NCBI RefSeq assembly: GCF_020080835.1
Contig: NC_058163.1
Span: 6,359,318 to 6,423,317, forward strand
Length of the DNA: 64,000 bases
From: Cotesia glomerata
Lineage: Eukaryota; Arthropoda; Insecta; Hymenoptera; Braconidae
Direction: 5' to 3'
The stretch's first letter is position 1; each line of letters begins with the position of its first letter. Below the pieces are notes generated by a model. That model was not told where the DNA came from. It saw only the letters and a list, made by a program, of their open reading frames with translations, and made no database searches. A program made the translations under genes and the position numbers. Below, piece after piece: positions 35,521-48,191 of the stretch.

Positions 35521-37626
35521 AATTACCAGATGAGTTTTATTCAATTTAGCTATCGATTATTGTGATTTATCTGTAAGTAATTTTTTCTTTACCGTGTGGT
35601 TTTATATGTTGTACACATAAATAACGGATTTTTTGACTCGAGAATTCTTTTTTGGCTCAAGACAATATTGTGTATTTTGGATTGGAATTGAAATTTTTGT
35701 CGGGACAAAAAAATAATTTTCGAGAATTTCATCACTTAGTCTTGAAATTTTCAATTAATTTGCCAATATGATTTTCTACTGTCTTCGAGATCATTTTATC
35801 TCATCTTAATAAAATAGTTTTTTAAACTAAGAAATTTTTTTTATCCATTAAGATTCTTAAGTTGTAGCTAAAACAATCAATTAATCCCGCGCCATAATTA
35901 TTTCTGTTCAAAAGAAATACTCATTTGTTATTTACTACAAGATATTTTCTTTTCATTCAACCCTTCAACCTCTAGTTTTGAAGACACATGTTCTAGACAC
36001 AGCCAATCTATGTGAAAAAAAATTAGCAAAGGAATTCTTGCATTCAAAGTTGTTTCATTGCGGCATTAAAAATTTGATATCTGAACATAAAATGGAAATT
36101 CATCAATAATCGCGATTCATGAACCTAAAATTTTTTATTGTATCTGTACCTTATCGAGCCATTATCTTGACTAAAAGATTGCCAAGTATTCGGTGAAAAT
36201 AAATGAGAGTGGACTTATTATTTTGAAAGATATTTATGTAATCAATAATTCAATATCAATATGATTTTAAAACAACAAATATTAACTGTACCACTATGGC
36301 TTAAGAAATAATTTGTTGTACCAAAACTTGTACTTGTAGTGCAGAGATCGATTTATGTAAAGTAAAAAATCTTATCAATTTTAAAATATGTATCTTTTGA
36401 TCTAGAGAATAGAATCCTTTCAGAAAAACCCGAATGTTATAAATGAATTATTTATTTAAATTAATAAATCACTTTGATTAATCGTGAGTATTCTTCTGTA
36501 AAATGAATTATTTAAAAGTTGTAATATTTATGTATTTATGATAAAAAGTGGTACGAATCTGTAGTGGTATTACATAATAGCGACTGAGAAAAATCACACG
36601 GGTTGTCAGTACCAGTGCAGGTTCTGTTCAATGAAACACGTGTCTTTGTATTATTAGATGGCGTGGGACTGAGTTAGTCGTGATTTTCATTGTAAAGGGT
36701 CGATTGTATTGGCACGCGTCATGTACGATCATCATCGTCATCATCATCATCATCCCGATTTTTTTATCGATTCGCTGTACTTTTTTATAACTGCAGTTCT
36801 CAGTTCCGCTTATTTATGTTTAAAAGAATAAAAAAAAGCAGAACATTATCGTTCAAAATAAATATTCGTTTTTTCAACACAAAAAAAATTGTAATTGATT
36901 GTTTCTTATTTGAATATTTATTTTAGTATTAGAGTAAAGAGGTGACTTTATTTTCTCACGTTAGTGAATAATATTAAGCCCGCATATCACCAGGTGGCGG
37001 TCCACCAGAGATTTGAATTCAATTCAATAGAAATTAAGATCTATGATAAGTGATGATGATATACCCGTATAATATTATCGAATATATTTAGTTATTATAT
37101 TGTATGTAGATTATTTATTTTCACTACATTATGTTACTGAAATAAATATTAATTAATAGAGTTTTGACGTAATTTTTTATCTGTATGAAAAACATTCTAC
37201 ACTGTAAAAAATTTGCGGAGTGAACGCGGAGTGAATGAAGAGTGAATGATTTTTAATTGATTTACTCAAAAAAATATTTATCAACTGTTAATAAATATTT
37301 GTTAACTATTAATAAATACTTATTAACTATTCATAAATGTACTTTCCTCTCAAATAAATATTTATTAAGTGTTAAAAAATATTCATTAAAATTTAATAAA
37401 ATAAATAATTGTCTTCAAACAAATTAAATTATTAATAGTTAAAAAATCCTTCTATCAGTGTATATAAAGTAAAAGACCCAGTTACTGACACTGGCCTAGT
37501 TATTGACACTTGCAATTCTATTTTAATTAAATAAAACAAATCGACTCTAATAAATTAACAAATATAATTTTTGAATTATAAATTTTAAAATAATTTGTTT
37601 TTTGAGAAAATTTTATTTTTTTAATT
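35521..37626. other. No recognised gene
   Basis: AT-rich sequence with a CAT trinucleotide run near 36730 and no coding frame of note. A somewhat GC-richer patch at 36580-36730 could be regulatory, but nothing specific is seen. Confidence 0.45.
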
Positions 37627-38045
37627 ACACGGAAAAATTAAAACCCGACTGATTCGTGTTCTGCACCAGACTCAGTCGTGTGCGGGTTACTTTGCACGGA
37701 TTCTGGTGCATCACCCGACTGAGTCTGGTGCAGAACACGACTGAGTCGTAAAAAATCCAAAGGCTTACGAAAGTTCGGTTTACCAAACTTAAAGGTAATT
37801 AGGGACATTTATGGCAAGCCAAACTTCGGCAAATCTTTGTTTATCGTTACTTCCAGCTAGTCAGGCATTCCAAAGGTTCACCGAAGTTCGACTTGCCATA
37901 GATGTCCCAAATTACATGAAAATTTGGCATGCCAATCTTCGTTTTGCCTAACGTGGATTTAATAAGGCGCAAATTAGGCTTGCCTAAGTTAGGCAAGCCA
38001 AACTTGCCCCTCACTAATTCTTCGGCATTCCTCACTACAATTTCT
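37627..38045. mobile_element. Nested-hairpin foldback element
   Basis: It starts ACACGGAAAAATTAAAACCCG and ends near TAGTCGGG. Inside, TGTTCTGCACCAGACTCAG (about 37660) pairs perfectly with CTGAGTCTGGTGCAGAACA (about 37720) across a 30-bp loop. A second pair, GGGACATTTATGGCAAG with CTTGCCATAGATGTCCC (about 37802 and 37890), follows, so it holds two successive hairpins. Confidence 0.6.
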
Positions 38046-38067
38046 AGTCGGGTAAGTATATATTTTT

Positions 38068-38810
38068 AACTTCCCGCTAAGAAAATTAAAAATTTTTAAT
38101 AATGGAAAGTTATTGATTTCGGTCCGATTTTCAAAAGTTGAGTTTTCATCGGATGTCCACGTTTTAAGGTCCCAAGAAGCCATTCTGATTATTCCGGCCG
38201 TGTGTGTGTCTCAATAAATTTTTGTCGCACGGTTTCTCAAAAACGAATCAACCGATTGAGTTCTATGATACGTAATTCAAAAGGGTCTATCAAAACGTAG
38301 ATCTAATCAGAATTAAGAGTTAATTCATCAAGCCATTCCGAGGAAATTTAAAAAAAAATTTGAATTTTTATGTTTTTTAAAAATAACTCCAAAGCGTGCG
38401 AAAAAATCATAACAAAACTATATATATATATTTTTTGTTCTTAAAAAACTGCGTCGAATGCTTTTTTGAAAATAAAAATCGAACGACGCATTCAAAAGTT
38501 ATAGTTTTTTAAAAATTCGTAAAATTTTGTTTTTCGGTATTTTTTTATGATATCTTCGAGATCTCTCAACCAATCAATATAAACCTGTACATTTTCTTAG
38601 TGTGCTTTAAAAACTACGTCGAATGCCTTTTTAAAAAATAAAATCGAACAACACATTCAAAAGTTATCGTTGATTAATAAATACATTTTGAGCTCGAAGA
38701 GCTCAAAATGTGAAAAACTGTGCTTTGAGCTTGAAAAGCTCAAATATTAATCAAAAAACGCATTTGAAGGTGCTTGAAATGCAAACAGTAGGAAGTTCTA
38801 GGGTTTGCCT
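38068..38810 (-). repeat. Diverged family E copy, inverted
   Basis: Begins AACTTCCCGCTAAGAAAATT, the family end motif, and carries the GTTTTCATCGGATGTCCACG tail, a decayed GTGTGTGTGT at the microsatellite position, and GAGCTCGAAGAGCTC dyads. Confidence 0.6.
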
Positions 38811-39560
38811 ACACGGTTCACCGATTTCCAGATTTCTTTAATTATGTAGAAATAATTTTTTTATGATATTTAAATAAACTTTATTTAACTAGATAAAATG
38901 CGTTATAATAAAACTTTCAATGTATTAAATACCTTTTTTTCTATTATAAGTGTCGTTTTTTCTACAAACGTAGGATAACGCGATTGATAAAATATTTAGA
39001 AAGATTTTCATCTTATTACGCCAAAGAAGTTTAACTTCTAACGTGCGTACATAAGTACACACACACTTTTTTTTTTTAAATAATCTCTTTCATATTTTTA
39101 ATAAGACAGACATAAATTCTTGTAATTTTTTAATTGATTGTTGTTGTTATTTTTCTTCACTAAAAACAATTCATATCAGAGTAAAAATAAAAAAAAAACA
39201 ATCATGTCATAAAATAATTAATATCATTTTTCATTTATATAATATATTTCGGACATAACCTTAGTCTATAATTAAATAAACATTGTTGTTACTCCAATGG
39301 TGTTGTAGCTAATATCACAATATTGGCTAGGTCTACCTGCCAAAAGAATTGTACATACGGCAAGCCAGTATGGGCCTTGCCGCTTACCATTCCCGCAATG
39401 GTCGAATCATCTATGTGTACAATTTAATAATGGACAAAAATCTTCGATACCATACTGTATGGCGTTCTCGCCCATACTGGTATAGTGGTATCTACCATCC
39501 ATTTCTCTCCGTGTATAAACAATTGATAAGAAAATATTGATGGTTATTCACAAAAAGATA
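38811..39560. other. No recognised gene
   Basis: AT-rich. Segment 39300-39513 ends CTCTCCGTGTA, resembling the end of another foldback element, but its left end was not found. Confidence 0.4.
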
Positions 39561-41702
39561 CACGAAGAGAAATTTATAGGAATCTTTCCAAAAATTATGG
39601 GAATAATTCCTATAATAAAATGATCATTATAGGTATCAATCCTATGCTATAATAAAATAAATTAGTAACAAAATAATAGGTGGTATCATTGACAATTGTA
39701 ATAGTTACTATTAATAATGGTAACGATTATTATCAAAAATAATAATTGTAATTATTATAAATTATAACTGTTACAATCGAAGATGGTAACTGTAACCATC
39801 TCAGATTGTAAAAATTCCGAAAGAAAAAATAATATAAATTTACTTAATTAAATCCTTTATTTACATCTATATTTTAGCTAATGTACATTTTTTTCTTTGA
39901 AATATTAAAATATTTTAAATTCCCTTCAAAATTTTTTTTTGAAATTTTGATTTTTTTGATGATTTAAAATTTTTTTTTTGAAATTTTAATTTTTTTTTTA
40001 ATTTGAATTTTATTGAAAATTTTGATTTTTTTGGAAATTAAAAATTTTTTTCAAAAATTTGACGTTGAAACTTGTTTTAAACAAATAAAAATTTAAATAT
40101 AATTTCAATCCGAATTTAATCCCGATTTTTTGTGCAATACAGCTGCTTTTAGTTTATTCAGAAATGCATCCACGGTAACGCAGATTCTTAAATTTTTTAA
40201 TATTTTTTACTAGCCTAGATAGTAGTTATTATTATTACCGATGGTAACTATAACCATCAGGTTATATTAGGAATTACGATTTTGATAATAGTAGTAACTA
40301 ATTAAAATAATAACAGTTATTATTACTGATTACCATCATATTAGTAACAGTTACCATCAGGATAGTAAATACTACAATTCAGATGGTTTACTTAATTATT
40401 TAAATAATATTTACTACTATCGAATTCAGTTAATAGATTTTAACATAACTAGATAATAAACTCTACTATAAAATTTTCTCTGTGTACCCATAATTTATTG
40501 GAAACATTCCTATACAATAATGGAATAGCTTCAATATATTATAGGAATGGTTCCTATAATATTATAGGAATGGTCTCTATATTATTAAAGGAGTGGTTCC
40601 TATAATATTATAGGAATGGTTCTTATGATATTATGGGAATGACGCACATAATAATAGAAAAATGTTTATGTTCATAATAATGGAGCAATCACATCAAAAA
40701 TATAAAGTAATTATTAGGGGGGAGGGGGGCAAAATGGGGTACTTAAGAAATCGTTATGATTTTAAGGACTTAAATATGCTGATTTTTCTCGTTTTCATTC
40801 GTAATTAAAGAAAAATAATCAAATTTCAAGTTGCTGTAGAAAAAAATTTTTTTTTTGCGGGCAAAATGGGGTACTCCCTGAAAAAGTGAAAAAAAAATTT
40901 CTTCATCCGAAAATGAAATATCGTTAAAAAAATAACATTTTCTTATCGATAAGTCTACGAAAGAACCCAAAGAGAGGAACAAATCACCTAAAAAAGAGAC
41001 ATTGTTAGTTGAAGCAATATACTCCTAACAGGAATTGAGGTAGTAAAAAGAATTTTAAAACTTTGTAATAATTTTTGACGGGTTTCGCTGGAGTAAAAAT
41101 AATATCAAGATAAAAAAAAGAGTTCTCTTGAGAAAATTCTAGTTTTTAGAACTCCCGGTGAAAAAATTTTTAGACTCATAGTTCTCACGCAATTCAAAAT
41201 AATATCATGAAAAAAAAAATTCGTAATTTTTTTGTACTCTCTTTCTTGGTTTAGGGATTCAGGAAAATTTTTTCAAGTTGAATAATCTTGTAGGTCTGAA
41301 GATCTTCTCTTTTTAAATTAAATATCTCACAAGCGCACCAAATGATTTTGAAGAAATTGGCGGCCTCTGACTCAGTTTTCTGAGCATTCATAGTTAAATT
41401 ATGCCATCAAAAATAATTCGAGAATAAATTCGATGTTATTTGAAAAACATACTTTTTTAAAATAATTAATGTACGATTTCTCTTCAACACATCACCCGAT
41501 TTTGATGCAGTTTGCAGCAGTCAACGTCGTTTTTTAAATTAAAGAACTGTTTAGATTTTGGGATTGATCGTTACATCTGTTTAAAAGCTGTTAAAAGAAA
41601 AAAGTTATTTTAAATTTATGAGGAAGTCTAAGTTTCGCTGAACCTTATCGAATGACGCGATTGTCGTTCAAACCAGTGGAGTTGCTCAAAAGTTATGAGA
41701 GG

Positions 41703-41810
<108 letters not shown>

Positions 41811-42192
41811 CACGAACATACCCTGATAGAAATCCTCGTAGCAGGGGGTCCGCACTCGTATGTATAAAATAATAGTCGGATAGTTTTTGAGTCAGAGTCT
41901 TTAGGGCCGATGGTGCTGTGAGCGCAGCAGCAACTTGTATGTTATAATCAGACAATAGTATATGAAATATATAGTAAAATACAATTCAAATATTTTTATT
42001 TGTAAAATTATTAAAATAAATAAATCAAATGATAAATCGTTATTTTAATTACTTATATATTTATTTAAATCATAATTAAGATAGTTATAAGTAAAAAACA
42101 TGAATATTTCACTTATCCTGGGTACAACTGTAATTTCTCAAATACAGTTTATATGTAAAACTGAATCATCAACTTATAAGCACTGATTATCG

Positions 42193-42252
42193 GTGCGGCT
42201 AAAGTGTTATCTTTTGAGCCCGTGAGAACTGGGTTCTAATCTCTTGACATTT
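42193..42252 (+). repeat. Possible tRNA-like retrosequence
   Basis: The A-box-like TGCGGCTAAAGTG and B-box-like GGTTCTAATCTC are spaced as in a tRNA and followed by a long T-run that would terminate pol III. Stem pairing is poor, so a SINE head or pseudo-tRNA is more likely than a gene. Confidence 0.3.
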
Positions 42253-42872
42253 TTTTTTTTTTTTTTTTTTTTAATTACTTCACATTTTATTTAATTAAAT
42301 AAATAGAAAATTTCTAATAATTTTAATGAACATTTATTTTTATTAAAAATTTAAACGGCAAATATTAAAGTTTTATCTTTTTAATGTTAGATAAATTATT
42401 TTTTTTTTTTACATTTTGATAATAATTTTTTTTTTAGTATAATTATGTTAAATTTTAATTAATTTAATAAATAATTTGATTTCTATAAAATATAAACATC
42501 TTATTGTCATTTTAAATTTTGGCGCTCCAATTTGTCATGTATTTTTTTGTTGTCATTTAATTATTAAAAGCCTAGAGTTTTTTAATGTAACAAAACAAAG
42601 ACAAAAGTTAACAATTAGCAAATAAATAATTTTAAAAAATTTTATTAAATAATTTATTTCTGTGTAAGAATATTTATATTTTTTTTAATGGGTACTCAAT
42701 ACATCGATCTATTGACAACCCAACCGTCTTTTGTTTTTAATTGGATACACATTAATAGTCACGTTCCACCTATCTTTTATACTAAAATTATAATTTCTGA
42801 ACATAGTAAAAAAAATTTTTTTTACTGATAATTTCATAAAAAAAAAAAAAAAACACCTCAAAGGAGTATAAA

Positions 42873-44099
42873 TGTTCAGTGTTGGGATGTTCTTCAGGTA
42901 AATCCATACCAAAACATTATTTTCCTAAGGACGAAATTCGCGCTTTGACATGGCGAGCGATGATTAAGTGCGTGCCAAAAATGTATGAAATTTCATCAGA
43001 TCTACTTTGGAAGTATCCTCTTTGTCACAAACATTTTTCTAGTTCTATGATAAAAATTTCGGGAAATTGAAGATGTTTAAAGGAGGATGCTTATCCAGAT
43101 ATTGATGTTGATGGTCAAGCGCTAATCCCATCAGCTCAAGCTATAAATTTTGATACAAATCTTCATCTCGATCATGACAATTCTTGTATTGTTGCTGTTG
43201 ATCATCAAGATAGTTTTTTGCCCCTTGATGCCGCTGTTCCAGCTTCATTTAGTGTTGATGCCAGTGCTAAAATGGATAACTCCAAAATTAGGGACCTTGT
43301 AGTAGTCAATAGTCTTCATGATAATCTCGGTGATAAAAATAATTTAGCAACTGTTAATGCAACTTTGGTAAGTTTTATTCAATATTGCAATAATAACACT
43401 ACATTTTAGATATGACAAAGAATTAAATGTTTAAACTTATTTTTATTATAATTTTATAGGTCTGACAAATTGATACAAATAATAACTTCAGTGATAAGTG
43501 TGATAATCAATCATTAACATCAGCTCGAAGAAAAAAAACTTATCAGGCTGAAATAAATCGACTAAAAATGGCTCTTCGGAAACAAAAAAATAAAGAAACA
43601 GCACTCAAGCCGCGTTACAAAAAAAAATGTACAGAAGTAACTGCTTTAAAAAAATTAAGTTTAATGACTGCGGGAAAATCACTAACATCAGTACAAAAGG
43701 TTTTTATTGAAATGCAATTTCAACAAAGTGGTAAAAGTCTTAAGGTAATTTTTACATGACTAGATTTGATGATTGTTTTAAAAAAAAAATTGCTTGTTTC
43801 AATTGATGTCGACAAAATTTTTTTATATTTTTTCATAGGCTAGGCGTTTTACAGTGTCACAAAAACTATTATCACTAATTATTCACGAACGGTCTCCAAC
43901 TGCTCATAAACTTCTTAGCGGTCTCTTCTCATTACCCAGCGCTGGAACTCTCAAAAAAGTTTGTGATAAGATTAATTTTGATACCGGAATAAGCTCAGTT
44001 ATAACACGTTATTTACAAGCTGAAGGTAAACGTTTGTCACCTTCACTTGACAAGTATGTGACAGTGATTTGGGATGAAGCTTCATGTTTTTTAATTTAA
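42873..44099 (+). pseudogene. THAP-domain P-element-type transposase, truncated
   Basis: Exons are about 42873-43367, 43460-43744 and 43839-44099, joined by GT-AG introns of 92 and 94 bp, all phase 0. Exon 1 encodes a THAP zinc finger: C-x4-C (CSVLGC), then YFPK, TWRAM and WKYPLCHKHF, giving the C2CH ligands. Exon 2 is a coiled, basic segment (RRKKTYQAEINRLKMALRKQ). Exon 3 matches the P-transposase block around HERSPTAHKLLSGLFSLPS and ends VTVIWDEASCF plus a stop, just where the catalytic core should begin. In-frame TGA codons at 43068-43070 and 43463-43465 also break it. THAP proteins of this kind bind the transposon ends; this copy is a decayed remnant. Confidence 0.75.
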
Positions 44100-45064
44100 A
44101 AAATTTTTTTCCTCTGAAATTGTAAGAAATGACGTTAAAATATAATTTAGAAAGCTAAAAGAGCTATTTGGAAAAAAAAATTTTTTTTACGAAATTTTGG
44201 GGGTACCCCATTTTGCCACCCCTACCCCATTTTGCTCCCCCCCCCCCGCCCCTATATATTTTTTTCTAATAACTTTTTTGTTTGTAAATAAAAATTGATC
44301 TTTCACTAGAGTGAAAAAATTTCTTTTTCATAATTTTTTTCACGTATGTACGTAATCTTATATTGTTTATTTCAACTCAGTTATTGTTGTGTTAGATAAT
44401 ATTGAAAAATATTGTAGGAATTCTAAAGTTTCTCTAATAAAAGGGATATTTTCTCATTATACAATTAGAGGAGCAAAGTAGATATGGAAATTCATTGTTT
44501 ATTTTTGCAGTTTCATTTTATTTTTAAAACAAATTATTTATTTACAATACATACGTTGAACATTTATTAAATCCACCTTTTGGGTACGTAACTTTTATTA
44601 TTGATATGAACAATATTACTTATTTTACATATTTCAAATGATGTTATTGGGAAGCAAGTAAAATTATCGGAATTACTAATAATTTCAAATGCTTCAAAGT
44701 GGTCATTGAAGTCACAAATAACTTGAGTTGTAATGATAAATATCTCAATATTATTAGGTATCATCACTATAATATTATTGTAATGGTTCCCATAATATTA
44801 TAATAATGGTTCCTATAATATTATAGAAACTATCCTCATATATTATGGGAACCATTCCTATATATTAATGAGAATCATGCCGATATTACAGTTATAGTTA
44901 TAGGTATCGTTCCTATAATTATAGAGACCATTCCCATAATTATAGTAACATTTCCCAAAAATTATGGTTACAATTCCTATAATTTAAGTAATCGCTCCTA
45001 AAATGGTTTAGGAAAACATTTCATTAAAATTATAGGAATGATTTCCATATTTTTCTCTCCGTGT

Positions 45065-45335
45065 AAGTGTGTAGTTCTCCATTGATTGATTTTGATTTTT
45101 AACAATTAGCTTATGATTGTTATACATTGTGAAATGATAAAAAAAAATTGAATCTATAATAGTTAAAGAAATAACCATAAATAACTTTGAAAAATAAAAA
45201 AAAATAAAGAAAAAATGAAATTAAATTTAGCGCTTTTAACGTGAGCACATTTTAAGCAGTACGAATATAATATTTTGTTATTACTTTTTTTCGTTGATTA
45301 GAGAGAGTAGTAAGCATGATCATGAAAAATACTTA
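45065..45335. other. No recognised gene
   Basis: AT-rich filler between elements. Confidence 0.4.
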
Positions 45336-45430
45336 CAAAAAAATTAGGAAAACGGTTGACTCTAAAGACCATCCCTGCAACTTCCCGCTAATTCCATATT
45401 TAAGTGCTAAAAATTATATAATAACGTGTA
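45336..45430 (+). repeat. 5' fragment of family E
   Basis: AAATTAGGAAAACGGTTGAC and CCCTGCAACTTCCCGCTAAT match the family start. The copy breaks off after about 90 bp near the left end of the next element. Confidence 0.65.
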
Positions 45431-45589
45431 GATAATCCATGACTGCCGTCAGTATCCCATACAAAGTTTGGAAATCGGCCCTAGACTGGGCCAAGAATGT
45501 CGATTAATGGCACAGTAATGGCAATTTTGAATGGCCAATAAACGGCTTACAGTTGGCATGATAACCACGGCCCATTAATGGCATTAAAC

Positions 45590-45715
45590 TATTGGGCCAT
45601 TGATGGCAACCAGCAATGGGCCAGACATAACGTGAATTATCGGCCCATTGGTGGCAACCAGCAATGGGCCGGACATCATTTGAACTATCGGCCCATTAAC
45701 AGTAATGCGCCAAAT
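45590..45715. repeat. 48-bp tandem repeat
   Basis: Two full and one partial 48-bp units, each with GGCAACCAGCAATGGGCC. They read as a 16-residue repeat (NY-AI-GNQQWA-H-) in one frame, but the reading frame is probably incidental to a subterminal binding-site array. Confidence 0.65.
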
Positions 45716-46039
45716 ATTTTTTCTACTATCGGTCTACTAATTTCAAGCTGTTCTGCGCCAATTATGATTTTAATCGTTTGTCCTTCAATCGTTGATTGCT
45801 GTAATAACAGTTATTATAATAATTAATCACTTACACTTTATATTTCACTTTGAAATTATTATTATTGCTTCATTATTTTTATAAGGATTATTATGTATTA
45901 ATAATTTTAATGTTAATTTTAATATTAATTATAATTAATAATTATAATTATATTAATATTAATTATTTTAATAATAATGTTATTGTAATATTATTATATT
46001 AAATAGATTATAAAGATAAGGATTATTATATTAAATAGA

Positions 46040-46412
46040 TTATAAAGATAAGGATCTTTGTTTTCGACCCTGTTCTCGATCTCCTTGCCCTGACAACAAC
46101 CGGCCACTTTTTCCGGCAAAATTTTTGCCATCTTCACAGTCACCAAGTTTCTCTTTTACTACATCTGCAATAAAAAAATAAATAAATAATTCGATACATT
46201 AAAAAACACAATTATATAAAAATCATTTTCATACCTTCCATACACTTAAATGTTTCTGTTGCGCCAAAATTAAGTTTTCCCACGCCTTTCATTCTTTTCC
46301 CAGTACCAGAGTAATTTTTTTCAACATTTTTGGTCATCAGTGCAGATGCCATTTGACAAATGCATTCTTTCGCTGTTTTTTCGCCAAAAATTTTGATCCG
46401 GAAAAATGCAAG
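46040..46412 (-). pseudogene. DUF4806-like C-terminal exons of the host transposon
   Basis: Exons 46235-46412 and 46040-46164 are joined by a 70-bp GT-AG intron that keeps the frame to TAA at 46040-46042. The upstream acceptor (TTTCCAG) is at 46413. The protein includes KECICQMASALMTKNVEKNY, then GTGKRMKGVGKL and TFKCMED. Basic GxGKKxK-x-F/L motifs followed by a short helical segment are typical of the DUF4806 domain common in insect transposon-derived proteins. Its function is unknown. The upstream exons are separated by the DIRS insertion, so no complete protein can be made. Confidence 0.5.
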
Positions 46413-46865
46413 CTGGAAATAATTATAATAGTTTATAATAATTTTCTCCCAATATTTAAATCATTTTCACTAGAACAAAAGCTTGAATCAATTTTATAAA
46501 CCTTTTGTCTTTGTACATTTTTTAAATGATTGTATGTTTTATTTTGTAAAATATTTGCAATTATTAGGTACCTGTCATTTTTAATATAACTATCAGTATT
46601 AAAATTATTTTTTTTAATTTACTTACTTTTTTTACTTTATTAGTTTATTCAATAAACCAAGTTTTACTTTCACACTTAATTAATAATGGATATAATAAAG
46701 ATAATAATTATTATAATAAAAATTATTTATTACATTTATTATAATAGTCAATATTTAAACAAACGAATTTAAATACGTACGAACTGGTCAGTCACGATGT
46801 CACAAATAAACTGAAATTGAAGGATCAAACGAGCCCGCCGAAGGCGGGCGAAGTTCGATCAGAAT

Positions 46866-47010
46866 TATATAATGTCTCGTTCGAGAGGATTACAAACACG
46901 TAGTACCGCTGTTCGTACTGCGATGTCACCAAAAATTCAGAGTATGTAAAAGAAAAAGAGAGCCATCTGGTGGTTCTCTATGGACTACGCTCTCCCTTCC
47001 ACGCTCATAT
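46866..47010. repeat. DIRS left inverted terminal repeat
   Basis: Includes TAATGTCTCGTTCGAGAGGA, CGTAGTACCGCTGTTCGTAC and GAGAGCCATCTGGTGG. It aligns as reverse complement to 51548-51692 with a handful of mismatches. Outside it, 46818-46865 carries a strong GCCCGCCGAAGGCGGGC hairpin present only at this end and in the internal complementary region. Confidence 0.9.
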
Positions 47011-47112
47011 TTTTAGAGAATATCCTGTAAAAATAATAAAAAACCAACAAAAGGATAATAGTATATTAGTCAACAAAAAACGGGTGGGATTGGATCAACG
47101 GGTGGGAGGTTA

Positions 47113-47223
47113 TCCTCTCGAACGAGACATTATATAATTCTGATCGAACTTCGCCCGCCTTCGGCGGGCTCGTTTGATCCTTTAATTATATAATGTCTCG
47201 TTCTCGGGATTACAAACACGTAG
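47113..47223. repeat. DIRS internal complementary region
   Basis: The first part (47113-47182) is the inverse of the left end, including its private GAGAGGA variant and the GCCCGCC hairpin. The second part (47183-47223) is the inverse of the right end, including its private TTCTCGGGA variant. This end-specific copying is what DIRS circle formation requires. Confidence 0.9.
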
Positions 47224-47282
47224 ATGTTTAGAGTGTAATTAGTCATGTGATGTTTTTTATTATTTTTTAGAAAATACATCTG

Positions 47283-48191
47283 TCATTTCTTTAAGAAAAC
47301 AGTTTCAGCAAAATTGTTTTCAGTGTATTGTAGTGGTCTATTATAAAATTTGGCAAAAACTTGTGATGATTTTGACCATCCAGCTGTTGATTTAATTACG
47401 TTAACATCCACTCCTTTTCTAAATGCCGATGAAGTCAAAGCATGCCTCGTGCTGTAAGCGGTGAACTCTTCGCTTACTCCGCTGTCTGATAATACAGCTT
47501 TTATCCACCTGCTGATGGTCTGTGACGATGCCTTCTTGTGAGACTTCTTCCAGGTTATTAGCAATTTTTTACAGTTGTTTCTTAGATTCTTTGTTAACTC
47601 TATATATTTAAGTACGTGACTAGCAATGCAAAGTTTTGGCTTTTCTTTGAATAAAAGTAAAATCAATATTGGTTGCTTCACGCCTCTTTTTGAAGATTTA
47701 ATTATATCGCTTATTTCTACTTCTAGACCCTTCTTTGTTCTCTTAATATCCTTCAATCGTATGACAGCCAATGTTTGAAGTCTATGTCCTGTTCCTAAAG
47801 CGAGCAGCGTAACCAGTTTTCTCGTTAAATCTTGCAATTTTAGTGACTCAATTGGATCCCACTTTTCAAGGTAATCCAATACGATCTTAGGGTCCTATGT
47901 TCTGTCATATCTGGGTCTTGAAGGTCGTTTCTTGTAGACTCCTTTAAAAAATTTTTTAAGCAATGAACTCGAAGACAAATTTGTTTTCGCAATCAAAGAT
48001 ATGGCAGCCCTCATTGAATTTAGGGTCCTATAATAAGATGCTCCTAACTCAAATCTCATGGATAAAAATTCGAGTAAATCAGCTTCTGATACCTCGTACG
48101 GATCCAGTTCTTTTTTGATACAAAAAAGCCACCATAATTTTATAGGATTCGAATATTGCTTTAAAGTGCTTTCTGTTAGAGATGATAACAT
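47283..48191 (-). pseudogene. DIRS tyrosine recombinase
   Basis: One frame from 48191 to 47283 is broken by a TAG at 47895-47897. The N-terminal part is the core-binding region (MLSSLTESTLKQYSNPIKLW, then a helical stretch with MRAAISLIAK). The catalytic part has the first arginine in TGHRLQTLAVIRL, the second catalytic arginine in AYSTRHALTS, and the final tyrosine probably in AKFYNRPLQ. In many family members the second motif reads HxTR; here the histidine position is tyrosine. The enzyme would integrate the circular DNA copy. It lies directly before the internal complementary region. Confidence 0.85.

Noticed and set aside
42193..42252. Functional tRNA gene
   Set aside because: Box-like motifs are present but acceptor and anticodon stems do not pair convincingly.
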